From: Sodiomyces alkalinus F11
Taxonomy: Eukaryota > Ascomycota > Sordariomycetes > Glomerellales > Plectosphaerellaceae
DNA: 64,000 nt
NCBI RefSeq assembly: GCF_003711515.1
Contig: NW_021167081.1
Span: 372,001 to 436,000, forward strand
Direction: 5' to 3'
Part shown: positions 43,064-54,044 of the stretch, one piece after another
How the letters are laid out: every line of letters begins with the position of its first letter
How positions within the stretch are numbered: position 1 is the first letter of the stretch
Position numbers and translations under genes: made by a program
The notes under the pieces: generated by a model
Told to the model about the DNA's origin: nothing
The model's database searches: none
What the model saw: only the letters and a program-made list of their open reading frames with translations

Positions 43064-45130
43064 ATGTCTCTCGCCCGAAATGTCGGACCCCTCGAAGGCT
43101 TCGACTATGAAGCGCCGCCTGGAGTTACTCCTCAGCCTCCCATTGGCACCGCCATAGTTCCAGACGAGGAGGAACAGTCTCGCCTCCCTCTCCTTACCCC
43201 AGTGGCATCCACATCCACCAACATTGCCAGGTCAAGATCTCGACGCTTGAGCTTCGATGCTTTTGCCCAGCCCGCTGCCCTCCTCGACCCCCCAGTTGAG
43301 AGAACGGAGCGCCGTGCTTCCGCCTACAAAGTCTCCAATGCGAAACGATTCGGTAAGTTCTGTCCCACTCCCACCCCGTTGCTCTCGGCCGGACCCCATA
43401 ATCCTTCCGTCATGTCGACGTATAGACACACACTTACCCCAGCTCTCGTGGTTTACAGCCCAAGTTGTGACCGCAATTGTGACCTGCTGGTTCGCGTCGG
43501 GTATCACTTTTGGATTTGCTGCTCTAAAGCCAATTCTTATTGCCGAAGGAATATACAGAGATCTGTGTCCCGCAGACGATGTCAATGCCGACCGGGACCC
43601 CAGAATCCCCTGTAACCAACAGGATATGCGTCTCAACCTCTTCTTCGCCGTCGCCTCCATCACCGCGAACGTCGGATCCCTCGCAGCGGGGACTGTGCTG
43701 GACCGTCTGGGCCGACGAGCCGCCTGGGTACTAGGCTGTCTCTTCTTCGCCGCCGGCTGCCTCTTCATGGCCTACTCCTTCGTCATCCCCCACTTCGACG
43801 GCTATCTGGTGGGGAACTTCTTCCTCGGCCTAGGCGGCACGTTCCTCTTCGTACCCAGCTACCGGCTCGCCAACGCCTTCCCGCGCTACGCAGGCCTCAT
43901 CATCGCCCTGGTCACCGGCGCCTTCGACGCCTCCGCCGCCGTCTTCCTCTTCTACCGCATCGCCTACGACGCCACGGGGGGCCGCCCTTCCCTCGAGACC
44001 TTCTTCTTCTCCTACCTCGTCGTGCCGCTGCTGATCCTCCTCGCCGAGTTCACCTACATGCCGCGCCACCCCTACCATTCCGCCGGCGAGCTCAAGGCCA
44101 AGATCGAACACTCGGCCGACCACGCGCGCGACGTCCACGCATCCGACGACGACATCTCCGAAGAAGGCGAGCGCTTAGATGTCCAGCAGAAACGCGCTGA
44201 GCGTCGACGCGCCCGCCGCGACGCGCTGGAGGATCTCACCGGCGGACAGGAAGCCCGCGACGAGCGAGATCGCGAGGAGGAGCACCGCCTTGAGGCGTCC
44301 GGTGTCTGGGGCATGCTCCACGGCCTACCCGCCCACAGCCAGATGATGACGCCGTGGTTCATACTCGTGCTGCTGCTCACGGCGCATCAGATGCTGCGTA
44401 TGAATTTCATCATCGCTACCTTGCGAGCCCAGTACCGGCACATGCTGGGCAGCGATGAGCTGGCTGAGCGGGTGAACCACTTGTTCGACGCCGCGTTGCC
44501 CATCGGTGGCGTCCTGGCCACGCCGTTTGTGGGAATCCTGCTCCATAGCTTTACGGTGCCGACCATCTTTATCGTGTTGACTGCATTCATTGTTGCCGTG
44601 TCGTTTCTCAACTGTCTGCCATATGTATGGGCCGGTTATGCCATGGTCATTGGATTTTCCATGTATAGACCACTGTACTATTCGGCCATTTCGTGAGTCG
44701 CCTGCCCCCCCTTTCCTTCCTTCTCACCATCCCATGTATCCACCCGATTTGTCCTGGATATAAGAAGGATCGACTTGGCTAACCGGTCACCAGGGACTAC
44801 GCCACTAAAGTCTTTGGCTTCGCGACATTTGGACGCATCTATGGCGCTCTCGTATGCTTTTCGGGCTTCTTTAGTTTCGGCCAGTACGGTCTCGACGCCT
44901 GGACCCATGGTCCTCTCGAGGGCGACCCTTTCCCCGTCAACATCTTGTTGGCTACCACAGGCACCCTACTCGGCATTACCCTGGTCGTCTTTATGATGGT
45001 GAATATCCGTCTCCATGCAGATGCGGTAAAGGAGATCAAGGATCAGGCAGGTCTGGAGAGGATGCCGCTGATCGGGGAAGAGGAGGAGCATCAGACACAT
45101 GATTACGGTTCTACAGATACTCGGCGATGA
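43064..45130 (+). CDS. Major facilitator superfamily transporter, FMP42-like
   Basis: Three exons, 43064-43352, 43426-44692 and 44794-45130, give 630 residues. A cytosolic N-terminal region of about 100 residues is followed by helices such as QLSWFTAQVVTAIVTCWFA, GITFGFAALKPILIAEG, the MFS loop GTVLDRLGRRAAWVLG, GGTFLFVPSYRLANAFPR and FFFSYLVVPLLILLAEF. The central loop (about 330-420) is long and strongly charged, rich in Arg/Glu/Asp. The second half includes LLTAHQMLRMNFIIATLRAQ and VFGFATFGRIYGALVCFSG. This pattern fits yeast FMP42 and related LAT3-like proteins, which sit in mitochondrial or vacuolar membranes; the substrate is unclear, possibly amino acids. The join at 43425/43426 is the less certain one. 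Confidence 0.85.
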
Positions 45131-45709
45131 TTTGCTGCGAGCAAAATTTCTATTTTTTCTGCTCTGCATCTTGACGACGGCAATGTTGTCATACGTGCAT
45201 GGCTGCTTTGGATGAGCGGATGAGCGGAGAAGAAGCGTTGGGTTCCTGCGCGGCGTTTTGGGAGTCTCTGCTTAAGATATCTGCAGTATATACTACACCC
45301 TGATGATAGTCATGGAAGGCCCTTTTCTGAAAAGACTTTAAAACTTTCCACACATCCTTGTCTACTCACTTTAATTGTGACATGACCACTGTCTATCATA
45401 ACATGGCATCGCTTATAGTTGGTGGAAATCACATCTTCGAGACCAGAGGACGACCGCCGCCCCCCCCATCAGTCAGGGGTAAAGGGGCGGCGTGTGGGTT
45501 AACCCGGTAGTCAATGCTCGGGATTGTTCATGGAATCAAGGCAAAGAGTCAAGATGATGTCTGCAATGGCCCATTACAACTTCGAAGCCCTCATCGTCGG
45601 TCCAGTCAAGTGGTCTTAGGGATGTATTACATATGGTTGAAACCGTTCTCGTGCAAACATCCCATCGTCTCCTTCATCGCCATATCCGGTAGGGTATACC
45701 GTGTATTCC
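45131..45709. other. Convergent spacer
   Basis: 3' flanks of the FMP42-like and PRISE-like genes; no gene recognised. Confidence 0.5.
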
Positions 45710-47091
45710 TTACCGCGTCTTCGGCAGAACCTTTGCCTCCTCAAGCTTATCAAACACATCCGAGATGGCTGTCCAGGTGTCTTTGTACCTGTATCAAAGA
45801 CAATGAAGTCAGTATAGGCCGCAATCAATGGTCATGGTCCTCAAACTCACCCTGTCCAGCCCAAAGCCCTGGCCTTACTCATGCTAACGACCAAATCGTA
45901 GGCCCTACCCAAGACAAACCCGAGAAAACTCCACGTAGCTTCCTCAAAGGCCTTCTTGTCGAGTCCCTCCCGAGTCGTCAAAGAGTCCCACGCCTTCCTC
46001 ACATCCTCCCTCTGACTCCACTTGACGAGATCGACACGTTGTTCAAGCCGTCCCGGCACGACCCTCCCCTCCAACCCGGCCTTCTCAGCAAAGACGCTCA
46101 GGGGCGCCACGTCAGCGAGTTGAGAAGAGCTACTCTCCCCCCCATACCCGGCCACGAACTGATCCGGCTTAACCATCATGCCAAATCGCTCAGCAACACG
46201 AGGCCACAGATTCTGCCAACTCTCCACATCCCCATTAACGACATTGAAAGCCTCCCCCGCCGCCCGTGGCTCGAGGGCCGCCCACTCGCAGAACCGCGCA
46301 TGCAGCCCCGCATCCGTGAGCGAGTCGAACCCCGAGTAAAACCGCTCCGAGCCGGGGAAGACGAGGTCGTGGCCCAGCTCCTTCTCGACAGCGGCATATA
46401 TCCCCACGGAGGTAGCCAGGTTCATGAAGTTCCCGCGCGCAAACCCGACCACGTCGTTCGCGTACGTCACCGTCCACCCGACCTCCTTCGTTTCGCAAAA
46501 GTCCCGGACGATGTCCTGCTGGCGGTAGTAGAAGTTCGGCGGGAACGAAGTCCGGTCGCCGCCGCCGCGGAGCCAGGGGTCCGTCTCGAGCATGGGGTTT
46601 TTGACGGGGCCCAGGTGCACGCCGTACTGCTTGCACCCTGTCACGAGGACGATGCGCTTCAGGGACGATGCGGCGCCGGTGGTCTCGAGGGCGTTGAGGA
46701 AGTTCTGGAGCATGTCGCCGTTTACGTCCCAGTTGGCCTGCTCCGTGTCCTTTTGGAGGTAGGCTGCGAAGAAGACGTATTCGGCCGTCACCCCTTGGAG
46801 GTTCTGGGCCATCTCAGTGGTGGAGCCGGTGAGGTCGATGGACGTCTGGCGGACGGTCGGGGGGAAGTCGCCCTTTTTGGACCGGGACAGGGCGTAGATG
46901 GTTGGCCATTTATCTGGGCTTTTGCCTAGCTGTAGGACGATTTCACGGCCCAGGATGCCTGGGATTTGTTAGGCTCAGTCGTAGATGGTTGATAATTGAT
47001 GTCGCTCTTTCAAGTGAGTTGAGGTCAGATATTCAGCAATCTCGAGTGAACTCAACATACCAGTTGCACCGACAACAATGGCTGACGACAT
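45710..47091 (-). CDS. NAD(P)-dependent PRISE-like reductase/epimerase (atypical SDR)
   Basis: Three exons, 47091-47061, 46958-45851 and 45788-45710, give 405 residues. Exon 1 codes only ten full codons (MSSAIVVGAT) and is completed by exon 2 to GATGILGREIVLQL, the Rossmann dinucleotide site. YALSRSKKGDFPP follows and suggests NADP(H) binding through the basic residues. VFFAAYLQKD, VLVTGCKQYGVHLGP and NFYYRQQDIVRDF match the PRISE family (progesterone 5-beta-reductase and iridoid synthase), where the catalytic Lys lies in TGCKQY and the Tyr in the YY block. Enzymes of this class reduce enones. Fungal members are mostly uncharacterised. Cytosolic; no signal peptide. Confidence 0.87.
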
Positions 47092-47803
47092 ATTGGAGGC
47101 TGTATTGCCTGGTTGAAACTTCATGGAACAGGGCAGCTAGAATCGAATGTTCTCAATATGTGATTTATATTGTATGAGACCGAGTATGTGTTCGAGTGAG
47201 CCCGGTGAACCCAGAAGAATCAATGCTAGGAGGAGAGGGGATCAAGGTAGATACTAGAAGGTATCGTACATGTACCTCATATTAGTCCTTAGCACACCGT
47301 AACTCGATCCATGACGTAACTCAAGCATGAGGCCAAGGCCAAGTTGAATGTCACGTCACAGTTACAAGGTCAGAACAAAGAGAAGATAAAGGTCCTTTAG
47401 GAAAACAGGATATGATCTACACAGTACCTAGTGTACAGGGCTACACACAGATGTAGTCGACATATAACTCATAGGATACGTCTTGACTCTTATCTAGAAG
47501 TCCCCGACTCCCCGCCCTCAGAGCTTACTGTTGTCAAGTCTAAAACCACTCATAGAAACTATAGACCTCACGTCTTATATGCAATCCATAGTCGCCCTCA
47601 GTTTCTCTTGAATCTCTTGATTGCTTTCCTCAGCTGTAACAGAAGTCTAATGATCAGTCACGCGGAATACGTCGGGTAATGTGAACGAAGAACGTCGGGA
47701 CACTCGAGTCTCCGAAGCTAAGCTGAACTGAAACCTAGACAAAGTGGAACTATAGACACCACATGCACTTACTATAGATTCGCAGAGGCATGTCTATGCT
47801 AAG
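47092..47803. other. Intergenic region between PRISE-like and glyoxalase-fold genes
   Basis: PRISE-like promoter side and the 3' flank of the next gene. No coding signal seen. Confidence 0.5.
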
Positions 47804-48322
47804 CTACATAAAAAGACCCTCACCCGGGCACCCCTCAAACGCCGCCTTAAGCCCAGCAATATCCAACTTCTTCATCCCCATCATAGCAGCAGTCACCCGA
47901 CCAGCCTTCACCCTATCCTCATCCGCGAGCATCTCCTTCAAGACCTTGGGGATAACCTGCCACGAAACCCCGTACTTATCGCCAAGCCACCCGCACATCT
48001 GCTTCCGCTCGTCGCCCCCCTCGCCGAGCTTCTCCCAGTAGTAATCGACCTCGGCCTGGTCTTCGCAGTCAACCATGAACGACACGGCCTCGTTGAACTT
48101 GAAGTGCGGCCCGCCGTTGAGGCCGGCGAATCGGTTGCCGTTGATCTCGAACTCGATGACCATCAGCGAGCCTGCTTCCTGGCCGTGGTTTTGCTTGGCG
48201 TCTTCCACGAAGTATTGGCGCGATCCGATCTTGGAGTCCTTGAAGACGGAGGTGTAGAAGTGGGCGGCTTCTTCTGCTTTGCCGTCGAACCAGAGGACGG
48301 TGGTGAGTTTGTTGACCGACAT
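47804..48322 (-). CDS. PhnB-like glyoxalase/bleomycin-resistance-fold protein
   Basis: Single exon, 172 residues. The sequence TTVLWFDGKAEEAAHFYTSVF begins the vicinal-oxygen-chelate fold; NRFAGLNGGPHFKFNEAVSFMVDCEDQAEVDYYWEKL and QMCGWLGDKYGVSWQVIPKVL are the usual signatures of the PhnB / 3-demethylubiquinone-methyltransferase-like family (PF06983). Despite that name, the family has no proven methyltransferase activity; the paired beta-alpha-beta-beta-beta units usually bind a small molecule or metal. The length equals the typical single-domain protein. Cytosolic, function unknown. Confidence 0.92.
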   Translation of the reverse strand: MSVNKLTTVLWFDGKAEEAAHFYTSVFKDSKIGSRQYFVEDAKQNHGQEAGSLMVIEFEINGNRFAGLNGGPHFKFNEAVSFMVDCEDQAEVDYYWEKLGEGGDERKQMCGWLGDKYGVSWQVIPKVLKEMLADEDRVKAGRVTAAMMGMKKLDIAGLKAAFEGCPGEGLFM

Positions 48323-49035
48323 GGTGGGATTTGGAATGGGCGGTGGACGTTGAAGTGAGAAGGTAGGTGTGACCGTGTGAGATGCGGACGTTTAAGCGGT
48401 CGTTTAAATGGCTGGGAAAATGGAGCCCGAAGAAGAGTTGACCTCAACTTGTATTACAGTTCAATGGACATGACCATCAACCGCTCGGCGGGTATGCTCA
48501 AGTTCTTATATGTAGAGCTGTCAAGCTGTCAGCACAGGGGGTGCCTGGTCATTTCCTTTCTTGACCTGACTGCCAAGCGCAGCATACTACTAATCATTAA
48601 AATTGTACCCTGCATTGTTGCCTATTTTCCCATGATCTTCGCCAATCGGCGGCTGAGCAGACCCCTAAGCCTGTCGGTGTGACTGTCTTAGACTCTTAGT
48701 CTATTCTCTGCGGCTCAATATCATCCCGAATGCTGCTCCAGTCTCGACCAGACGTCTAGACATCTCGCTAATCACCCAGGTCCATTTATTGTTCCCTTGA
48801 TACGTGCAAAGAAGGAACATTCATCACACCGGTTGGACACAAGAAGCATATGGGCGAGATGTAGAGTTGTTTCTTCTCCATTCTCCTTCGCTATCAAGGA
48901 AGAGAGTCCTCTCCAGTCCCTTTTGAACTCTCAATTCGGCTTCCAACTGCCAAAGTCATAACCATCGTCTTTTATATGTCCATGTGCACTTCTTTACGTC
49001 TGAAACAAGAGACCCATCATCTCAAGGCACCGTTT
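48323..49035. other. Intergenic region upstream of PhnB-like gene
   Basis: No gene. It includes GACGTCTAGAC at 48751-48761, the same core as upstream of OMT 2, here outside the cluster. Confidence 0.5.
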
Positions 49036-49990
49036 AATGAGCAAACCTAAATTCTTTCGCTTGCTTCCGGAATCGGTCGTAGTCTCCAGGTATCGGATTT
49101 TTTCCTTTCAAAACTGTGTGAGGATCCTATACAAACCAGGTGACAGCGGATCGGGGACAACTACCTCTCTGCTCATGGCGTCCCACTCTCTGTCTCGAGT
49201 CTTGTTCCGCCAGACGTATAAAGCCTTGGTGAGGCAATAGATGCTCATAACGCAGACGGCAATTAACTGGGTGTTACCCCGCCGATCTGTTAAGCAAGAG
49301 CAACGTCAGTATACCGAGTCTTCTTTGACTCTAAATGGGTTACAAGACAGAACCAGGGCCGAAAACCCACAGTACGGTAGATCGCCGGACGATAGATGTT
49401 GGAATGAACGATGCCTCTGAGTTGAACGAACATGCTATAGCAACAAGTCAGACTTGACTGGGACAACGACACTCCAGTCTCAAGGTGTTTGTTTGGGCAC
49501 TGTCCTATAGACGGCCGCAAAGACTATCCTCGCTCGGACCGTGTCGAGTTTCGGCTGTACCAGCCGACTTGAATGGCATGCGCTATGTCAATGATAGCAG
49601 ATATCTCCACTGGTAAGTAGGAGTTGACGAATGACGACCATGGGCTACGCACCAGATGGATAAGACAATAGCACAGTCAACACGGCATAACGAGCCCATG
49701 CAGCCTGAGACGGAAGCTCGGCACACAGGAAGGATAGCCGAAAGACGGTGTTGCCAAGGTCAAAGTCTGCCCGTCTGTGTTAGCTACCGAACAAAAGGGG
49801 TTTATAAGAAGCACAGCCATAAGGAGTCAAACCGTTTGTGCCCAAGCCTAGGTCATCGAGGAAGTTATCCGTATTGGCTTGGACGACGTTGCCTCTATCC
49901 AGATCGAGGGCAAAGAAAGCTATACACGCCCAAGCAGTGATCCTCCAGTCAAGCTTGTTGATAAGGGGCTGCGAAGGAACATGAATCAGG
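49036..49990 (-). pseudogene. DAL5-type MFS permease (allantoate/nicotinate-like), internally deleted
   Basis: Order on the minus strand: LINKLDWRITAWACIAFFAL with DRGNVVQANTDNFLDDLGLG (exon ending near 49833), then DFDLGNTVFRLSFLCAELPSQ after a small intron, then directly C-terminal parts: IAHAIQVGWYSRNS, a frameshift, DTVRARIVFAAVYR, MFVQLRGIVHSNIYRP, NTQLIAVCVMSIYCLTKALY, VWRNKTRDREWDAMS and a last exon ending KRKEFRFAH-stop. The whole middle of the transporter (from helix 2 to about helix 10) is missing between roughly 49700 and 49600. Family members are about 500 residues; this remnant could give fewer than 250. A 5' part of exon 1 may lie at 50065-50210 (MIMWREEL before a GTAGGG donor), uncertain. 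Confidence 0.75.
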
Positions 49991-51423
49991 ATATCAGTGA
50001 CCGTTTTATTATTCCCGATCGCCACGTGAAAAAGAAATGAAAAAAAAAAAAAGAAAAGAAACAAACCCCCCTACCAATTCCTCTCTCCACATGATCATTT
50101 GGACCCCCGCTGTCAGAGATTCAGCCGTCTGCATAAGAGGGTGTCGCCATCTCTGCAGTTGAAGTTGGATTGCGAGATGTCTAGGGGGGAATCCCATCAT
50201 CAGGCCCCTCAACTACCAGACGTGTGGGATGGTGTACCGTGTAACATGTTGGACATGAGGAGCTTCATAGCCTGCCTCCATCAGCATCACCCCGCGCAGC
50301 TCGCTTGGGGTTCTTCTCCCCGACCACGACCCGGCATTGTGACCTTGCTCGAGGACTCACCGACTGGCTTTTGGACTTGTGGAAGAGAATTCAGGCTTAT
50401 CTCCGTAGATGCCGTCTTACAATCAAGGGCCCTTGGATTGGTCGATCTTCACAGCTTCAGCCATTCGTCACATATGGCGCGATCTTAGTAATAATGAGGT
50501 GATCTCGATTATGCGAGAACTGTGCCGCTCGTTGCTGAGAGACGTACTCCAGAGTCTGTACATCACCGCTCGTCACTGCGTTGCCCCTGGGCCCTGGGCG
50601 GCTGGGCCCTAGTGCCTGGTCCGAAGTTGGACAGCGACCATCTCCGGTGGCAATATAAAGTTATGAACAGTTGTAGGTTCGGCCCGTTTCCCGAGCCACA
50701 GACTCCCGTCTGACCCGGTACGTATGAGTCATGAACCGTGGTTTGTCTAATCATGATTAGCGTCAGCTATGACCTGCTTCATAACCACTGTGGTGTAAGT
50801 GGAAGAATATGTCTCTTACGGAGTACTTGGACCATTGTTTTAGTGTCCTGTTTGAAACACGGTAGTTTGGAATTGTTAATTATATGTTGCCTTGAGTATT
50901 ATATATAGTATATGCAAGATTTGGAATACATCGCGACGAACTCCTTTTCATAAGACTGCCTGTTTATAGCCCCTGAGCCTGCTCAGTCGACGGCGATGGC
51001 GATCATAATAGCCGTCCTTGTGCTGCAGAAGGTGGTGGTTCAGGGGCTGAAAACCACCAAGAACGCTATAGTGACTTACTCTCCAGCAGAGGTGTAGCGC
51101 TTATTGGTACTAGTCTAGGGGCAAACGTCCCCTGCAAAACAGGGCTTACGTCCCGGAGAAGGTCTGTTGGCCAGGTCATAACGAACGACCTGTGCTTACC
51201 GTAAACTTCCTCCCGCTATCGTATTTCAGTTGGGTTCCCCGCCAGTGTCTTCATCAACACACGCAACTTTGCGACCGACCAAGATCACACTCCATTCCAC
51301 ATCCTCGGGGTGACCCGTATGTTCTGTTCATTTCCTCTCATAAAATCCTACATCTTTCGGGTGTATTATGGTGAAGAGGACAGCGTATAAAAATACAACT
51401 CCCGTCCGCGGCCCGCCATCGTC
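49991..51423. other. 1.4-kb region without recognised gene
   Basis: The possible first exon of the broken DAL5-type gene may lie at 50065-50210. The stretch 50250-50700 has open frames on the plus strand but no domain I recognise. Right end: promoter of the next gene. Confidence 0.45.
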
Positions 51424-52821
51424 ATGGATTCCAGTGGGGGAACGAACACCAATGCCTATCATGATCACCGCCCTAGAAACCGGTTCGACCTTTCTTACAA
51501 CGAGTACTGCTCTCTCCTCCAGACCGTCCGCGATATGAAATCAGAGTTTGTGGTGAATACCGCCGCAAGTCGTCGCCGATACTATCGGCGTCGCAATGCT
51601 TATAGTTCTAATTCCCGTGTGGAACCCGGTCTCTGGCAAGGGTGGCCCCCCCGCCGCGCCGTAGAGGATTCCAGCTCGGAAGAAGACACCAACGTCGATA
51701 GCGTGCGCGGTCCTGAAATGCGGCTGGCTCCTTATCGTCGCCGCAGACTGCCCCCGACCCCGTCACGGTCCGCCGAGTCCAACGTCGCGGATCCCGGTGA
51801 TGCCAGTGCCAATCGCGGCCCCAGCAACCGGCGCAGTCGTGCCGACACTGCTGAGAATAAATCCCGCCGTGGGCACCGTCTAGCCATGACCCGCAACCGT
51901 ATGGAAATCAGCACGAGGTCACGAGCAAACGCGAATGCCAACCTCCCTCCCAAGCGCCCGCTGATTGAGAGCGTATTCCATCCCATGCGGAAATGGCATA
52001 GCATCGCCGGTCGCCATCCCGCATGCCCGGTGTGCCGGTTCTTCGCCCATCACGACGACCTATTTCCAGACAACGTTCCCGAAGCCGACTTCGCCGCCGT
52101 GCTCGACCAGTGGTCCTGTCCACAGTTCCCCTGCCAAGCCCCCCTGCACCGACCCATCACCAAAGCCTGGAAGAACACCCCATGGCCCCCCCACGACCCC
52201 GACTGGCGGTCCCCCCACAAAGGCCTCGACGGGCCCATCACGCGGCCCTTCACGAACCTGATGCGCGGCACCTGGCTCCACGACCGTTGCCGGAAAGACG
52301 TCTACACGCTGCTCATCGACGCCTTCCGCCTCCGGAGCGACGACATGGTGGAGGCCCAGGGCAGGTTCGACGCCGAGGGCATCTACGCCGGGCGGCCCAA
52401 CTCGCTCAACGCCTTCCGGCGCTTCCTCTCCCTGTTCGAGATGCCGGCTGCGGCGCCCCGTCGCTACCGCCTGCTGCCCGCGTGGTGGGATGCCCAGGCG
52501 CGGGAAGAGTGCGAGGCCCTCGTCCTGGACGAGAAGCATCCGCATAACCTGTACTCGGCCTTCACACGGGGGGACGTCCTCTGGGTTTTTGGCGACCTGA
52601 GCTTCCCCACGCAGTTGCGCTTGTTCGGGGATGCCGTGTACGGCACTTCGATCGTCGGGCGGGCGTGGGATGTGGACCTCGAGGTTGCGCTGAGGATGGA
52701 ATCTCAAGCGCCCGACCAGATGCCATGTCTATCAACTGTAGTCCCCGATTCGGAGGAAGTTGAGGATAAAGGAAGAGGCGTCGTCGGTACTAGGCAGCGG
52801 CCTGCGTGGAGAGTCTGGTGA
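51424..52821 (+). CDS. Uncharacterised basic fungal protein with Cys/His motif
   Basis: Single exon, 465 residues. The N-terminal 170 residues are low-complexity and Arg/Ser/Asn-rich (for example SRRRYYRRRNAYSSNS and APYRRRRLPPTPSRS) and probably disordered. A folded C-terminal part begins near 190: HPACPVCRFFAHHDDLFPDN (CPVC with two His), then RGTWLHDRCRKDVYTLLIDA, FRLRSDDMVEAQG, GIYAGRPNSLNAFRRFLSL and LSFPTQLRLFGDAVYGTSIVG. I have seen the last blocks in unannotated fungal proteins but know no function. The C-X2-C-X5-HH spacing could bind zinc; this is inference. No signal peptide or membrane helix. Codon use is GC-rich like its neighbours, which supports it as a real gene. Confidence 0.8.
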   Translation: MDSSGGTNTNAYHDHRPRNRFDLSYNEYCSLLQTVRDMKSEFVVNTAASRRRYYRRRNAYSSNSRVEPGLWQGWPPRRAVEDSSSEEDTNVDSVRGPEMRLAPYRRRRLPPTPSRSAESNVADPGDASANRGPSNRRSRADTAENKSRRGHRLAMTRNRMEISTRSRANANANLPPKRPLIESVFHPMRKWHSIAGRHPACPVCRFFAHHDDLFPDNVPEADFAAVLDQWSCPQFPCQAPLHRPITKAWKNTPWPPHDPDWRSPHKGLDGPITRPFTNLMRGTWLHDRCRKDVYTLLIDAFRLRSDDMVEAQGRFDAEGIYAGRPNSLNAFRRFLSLFEMPAAAPRRYRLLPAWWDAQAREECEALVLDEKHPHNLYSAFTRGDVLWVFGDLSFPTQLRLFGDAVYGTSIVGRAWDVDLEVALRMESQAPDQMPCLSTVVPDSEEVEDKGRGVVGTRQRPAWRVW

Positions 52822-53475
52822 GTCTGTTCAGAACTTCAGATTGGTGTGCGTGCTGTAGTCGGGCATGTGATGTGGTAGGCTTTCCTAGGCCGCTGCATGT
52901 GGGCTATCATTGCCAATTCAATTGCAGGGAGGAGAAGGATGCTCGGGGGTTCGTCGGAGTCGGGATCCCTGGGATAAATTTCAATCCTCCTTTCGTCAAT
53001 TACTTCGCCTTGCCTTTGCTAGTTAGTCAAAACCAACAACTGAACATCACATAAATCGTCATCGTAAAGACCCCGCCAGAGCCCTGGAATCAGCAACCCA
53101 CAGTCAGGATGCCCCGCCAGCCGGAGCCGCTCACTAATAAGACGGATGGTGATGTGGAGAGGGTTGATGTGTCTCTCGGTCGGACATGCGGGGCAGATAT
53201 CCAGGTGGGCAGCAGCGTAGGTCGGCCGTTTGGTGTGTTGATGTGCATAATGTCAAGTCGGTAGTGGAGACGACGGAGCATCTCATTCTTACGAGGCTCG
53301 GTCTCTGCACGGGTAATAATCTCACGGAAGAGCATGTTCGAGGGTGTAAGCCGTAGGTAGAGAGGTGGAGGGGGGAAGAAAGAGAGAAAGGGAAAAGACA
53401 GAACAGGCAAGAAAGAAAAGACAAGAGAAAAAGGGACGACAAAAAAGATCTGTCCAGAGACAAAAAAAGAATGAC
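52822..53475. other. Spacer between basic protein gene and tRNA-Met
   Basis: No gene. An A/G-rich tract at 53361-53470 reads as T-runs on the minus strand just after the tRNA-Met 3' end. Confidence 0.5.
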
Positions 53476-53583
53476 TGTCCCCGGTGAGGGTCGAACTCAC
53501 GACCTTTAGATATCTCCAAACCTTGTGACTTGGTCATACTGAGTGGGTATGAGACTACTGCGCTACCGCTGCGCCACGGAGAC
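53476..53583 (-). tRNA. tRNA-Met elongator (anticodon CAT) with long intron
   Basis: Minus strand. Acceptor GTCTCCG pairs with CGGGGAC, discriminator A. D-arm TGGCGCAGCGGTAGCGCA; T-arm GTGAG-TTCGACC-CTCAC. Anticodon CAT is in CTCATA, followed by an intron of about 36 nt that starts CCCACTCAG; mature length is then about 72 nt. The anticodon stem has three good pairs (TAG/CTA), one T-T and one G-A opposition, so the stem is weak. T-runs follow the 3' end. Confidence 0.88.
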
Positions 53584-54044
53584 ATTGGCATCCATGAGCC
53601 CAAATGCGGCCTAAGAGGTATGCCAAGCCTGGATAAGAGAAATCCCTCGGATATAATCGGGTATACAAAGAATAAGTCTTCCGGGTCTTTTCACGTCTTT
53701 CCAGATATTTCCTGCTCTTATACAGCGACTCGCATCATGACTTGCATGTCCACAGATGATCCCAAGTAAGACATAGTATTGGCGTCCCTGGGCCTGGTTG
53801 CGAGTCGCGCGTCGCGAGAAGAAACAAGTACCGAGACCGAGAGCACGAACGGACCGACGGTAACTGTTCGGTGAGGAACGGGCCTGATGAGCATCAAAGC
53901 TTAACCAAAGATAACACCTCATCAAGACTAATCCTGGCACTACCCTGAAATGCCATTGGTATCATTTCCCCAGATTATCTGGGAGTTCCCGGTCCGTCCT
54001 CCCGCCACCGGCTCATCGAATCCCCCTGAGAGCATGCGCTGCCG
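53584..54044. other. Spacer between tRNA-Met and Cys/His-motif gene
   Basis: Nothing recognised besides tRNA 5' flank and gene 3' flank. Confidence 0.5.

Noticed and set aside
45514..46929. 471-codon plus-strand open frame
   Set aside because: Antisense shadow of the PRISE-like reductase gene, whose minus-strand motifs are clear.
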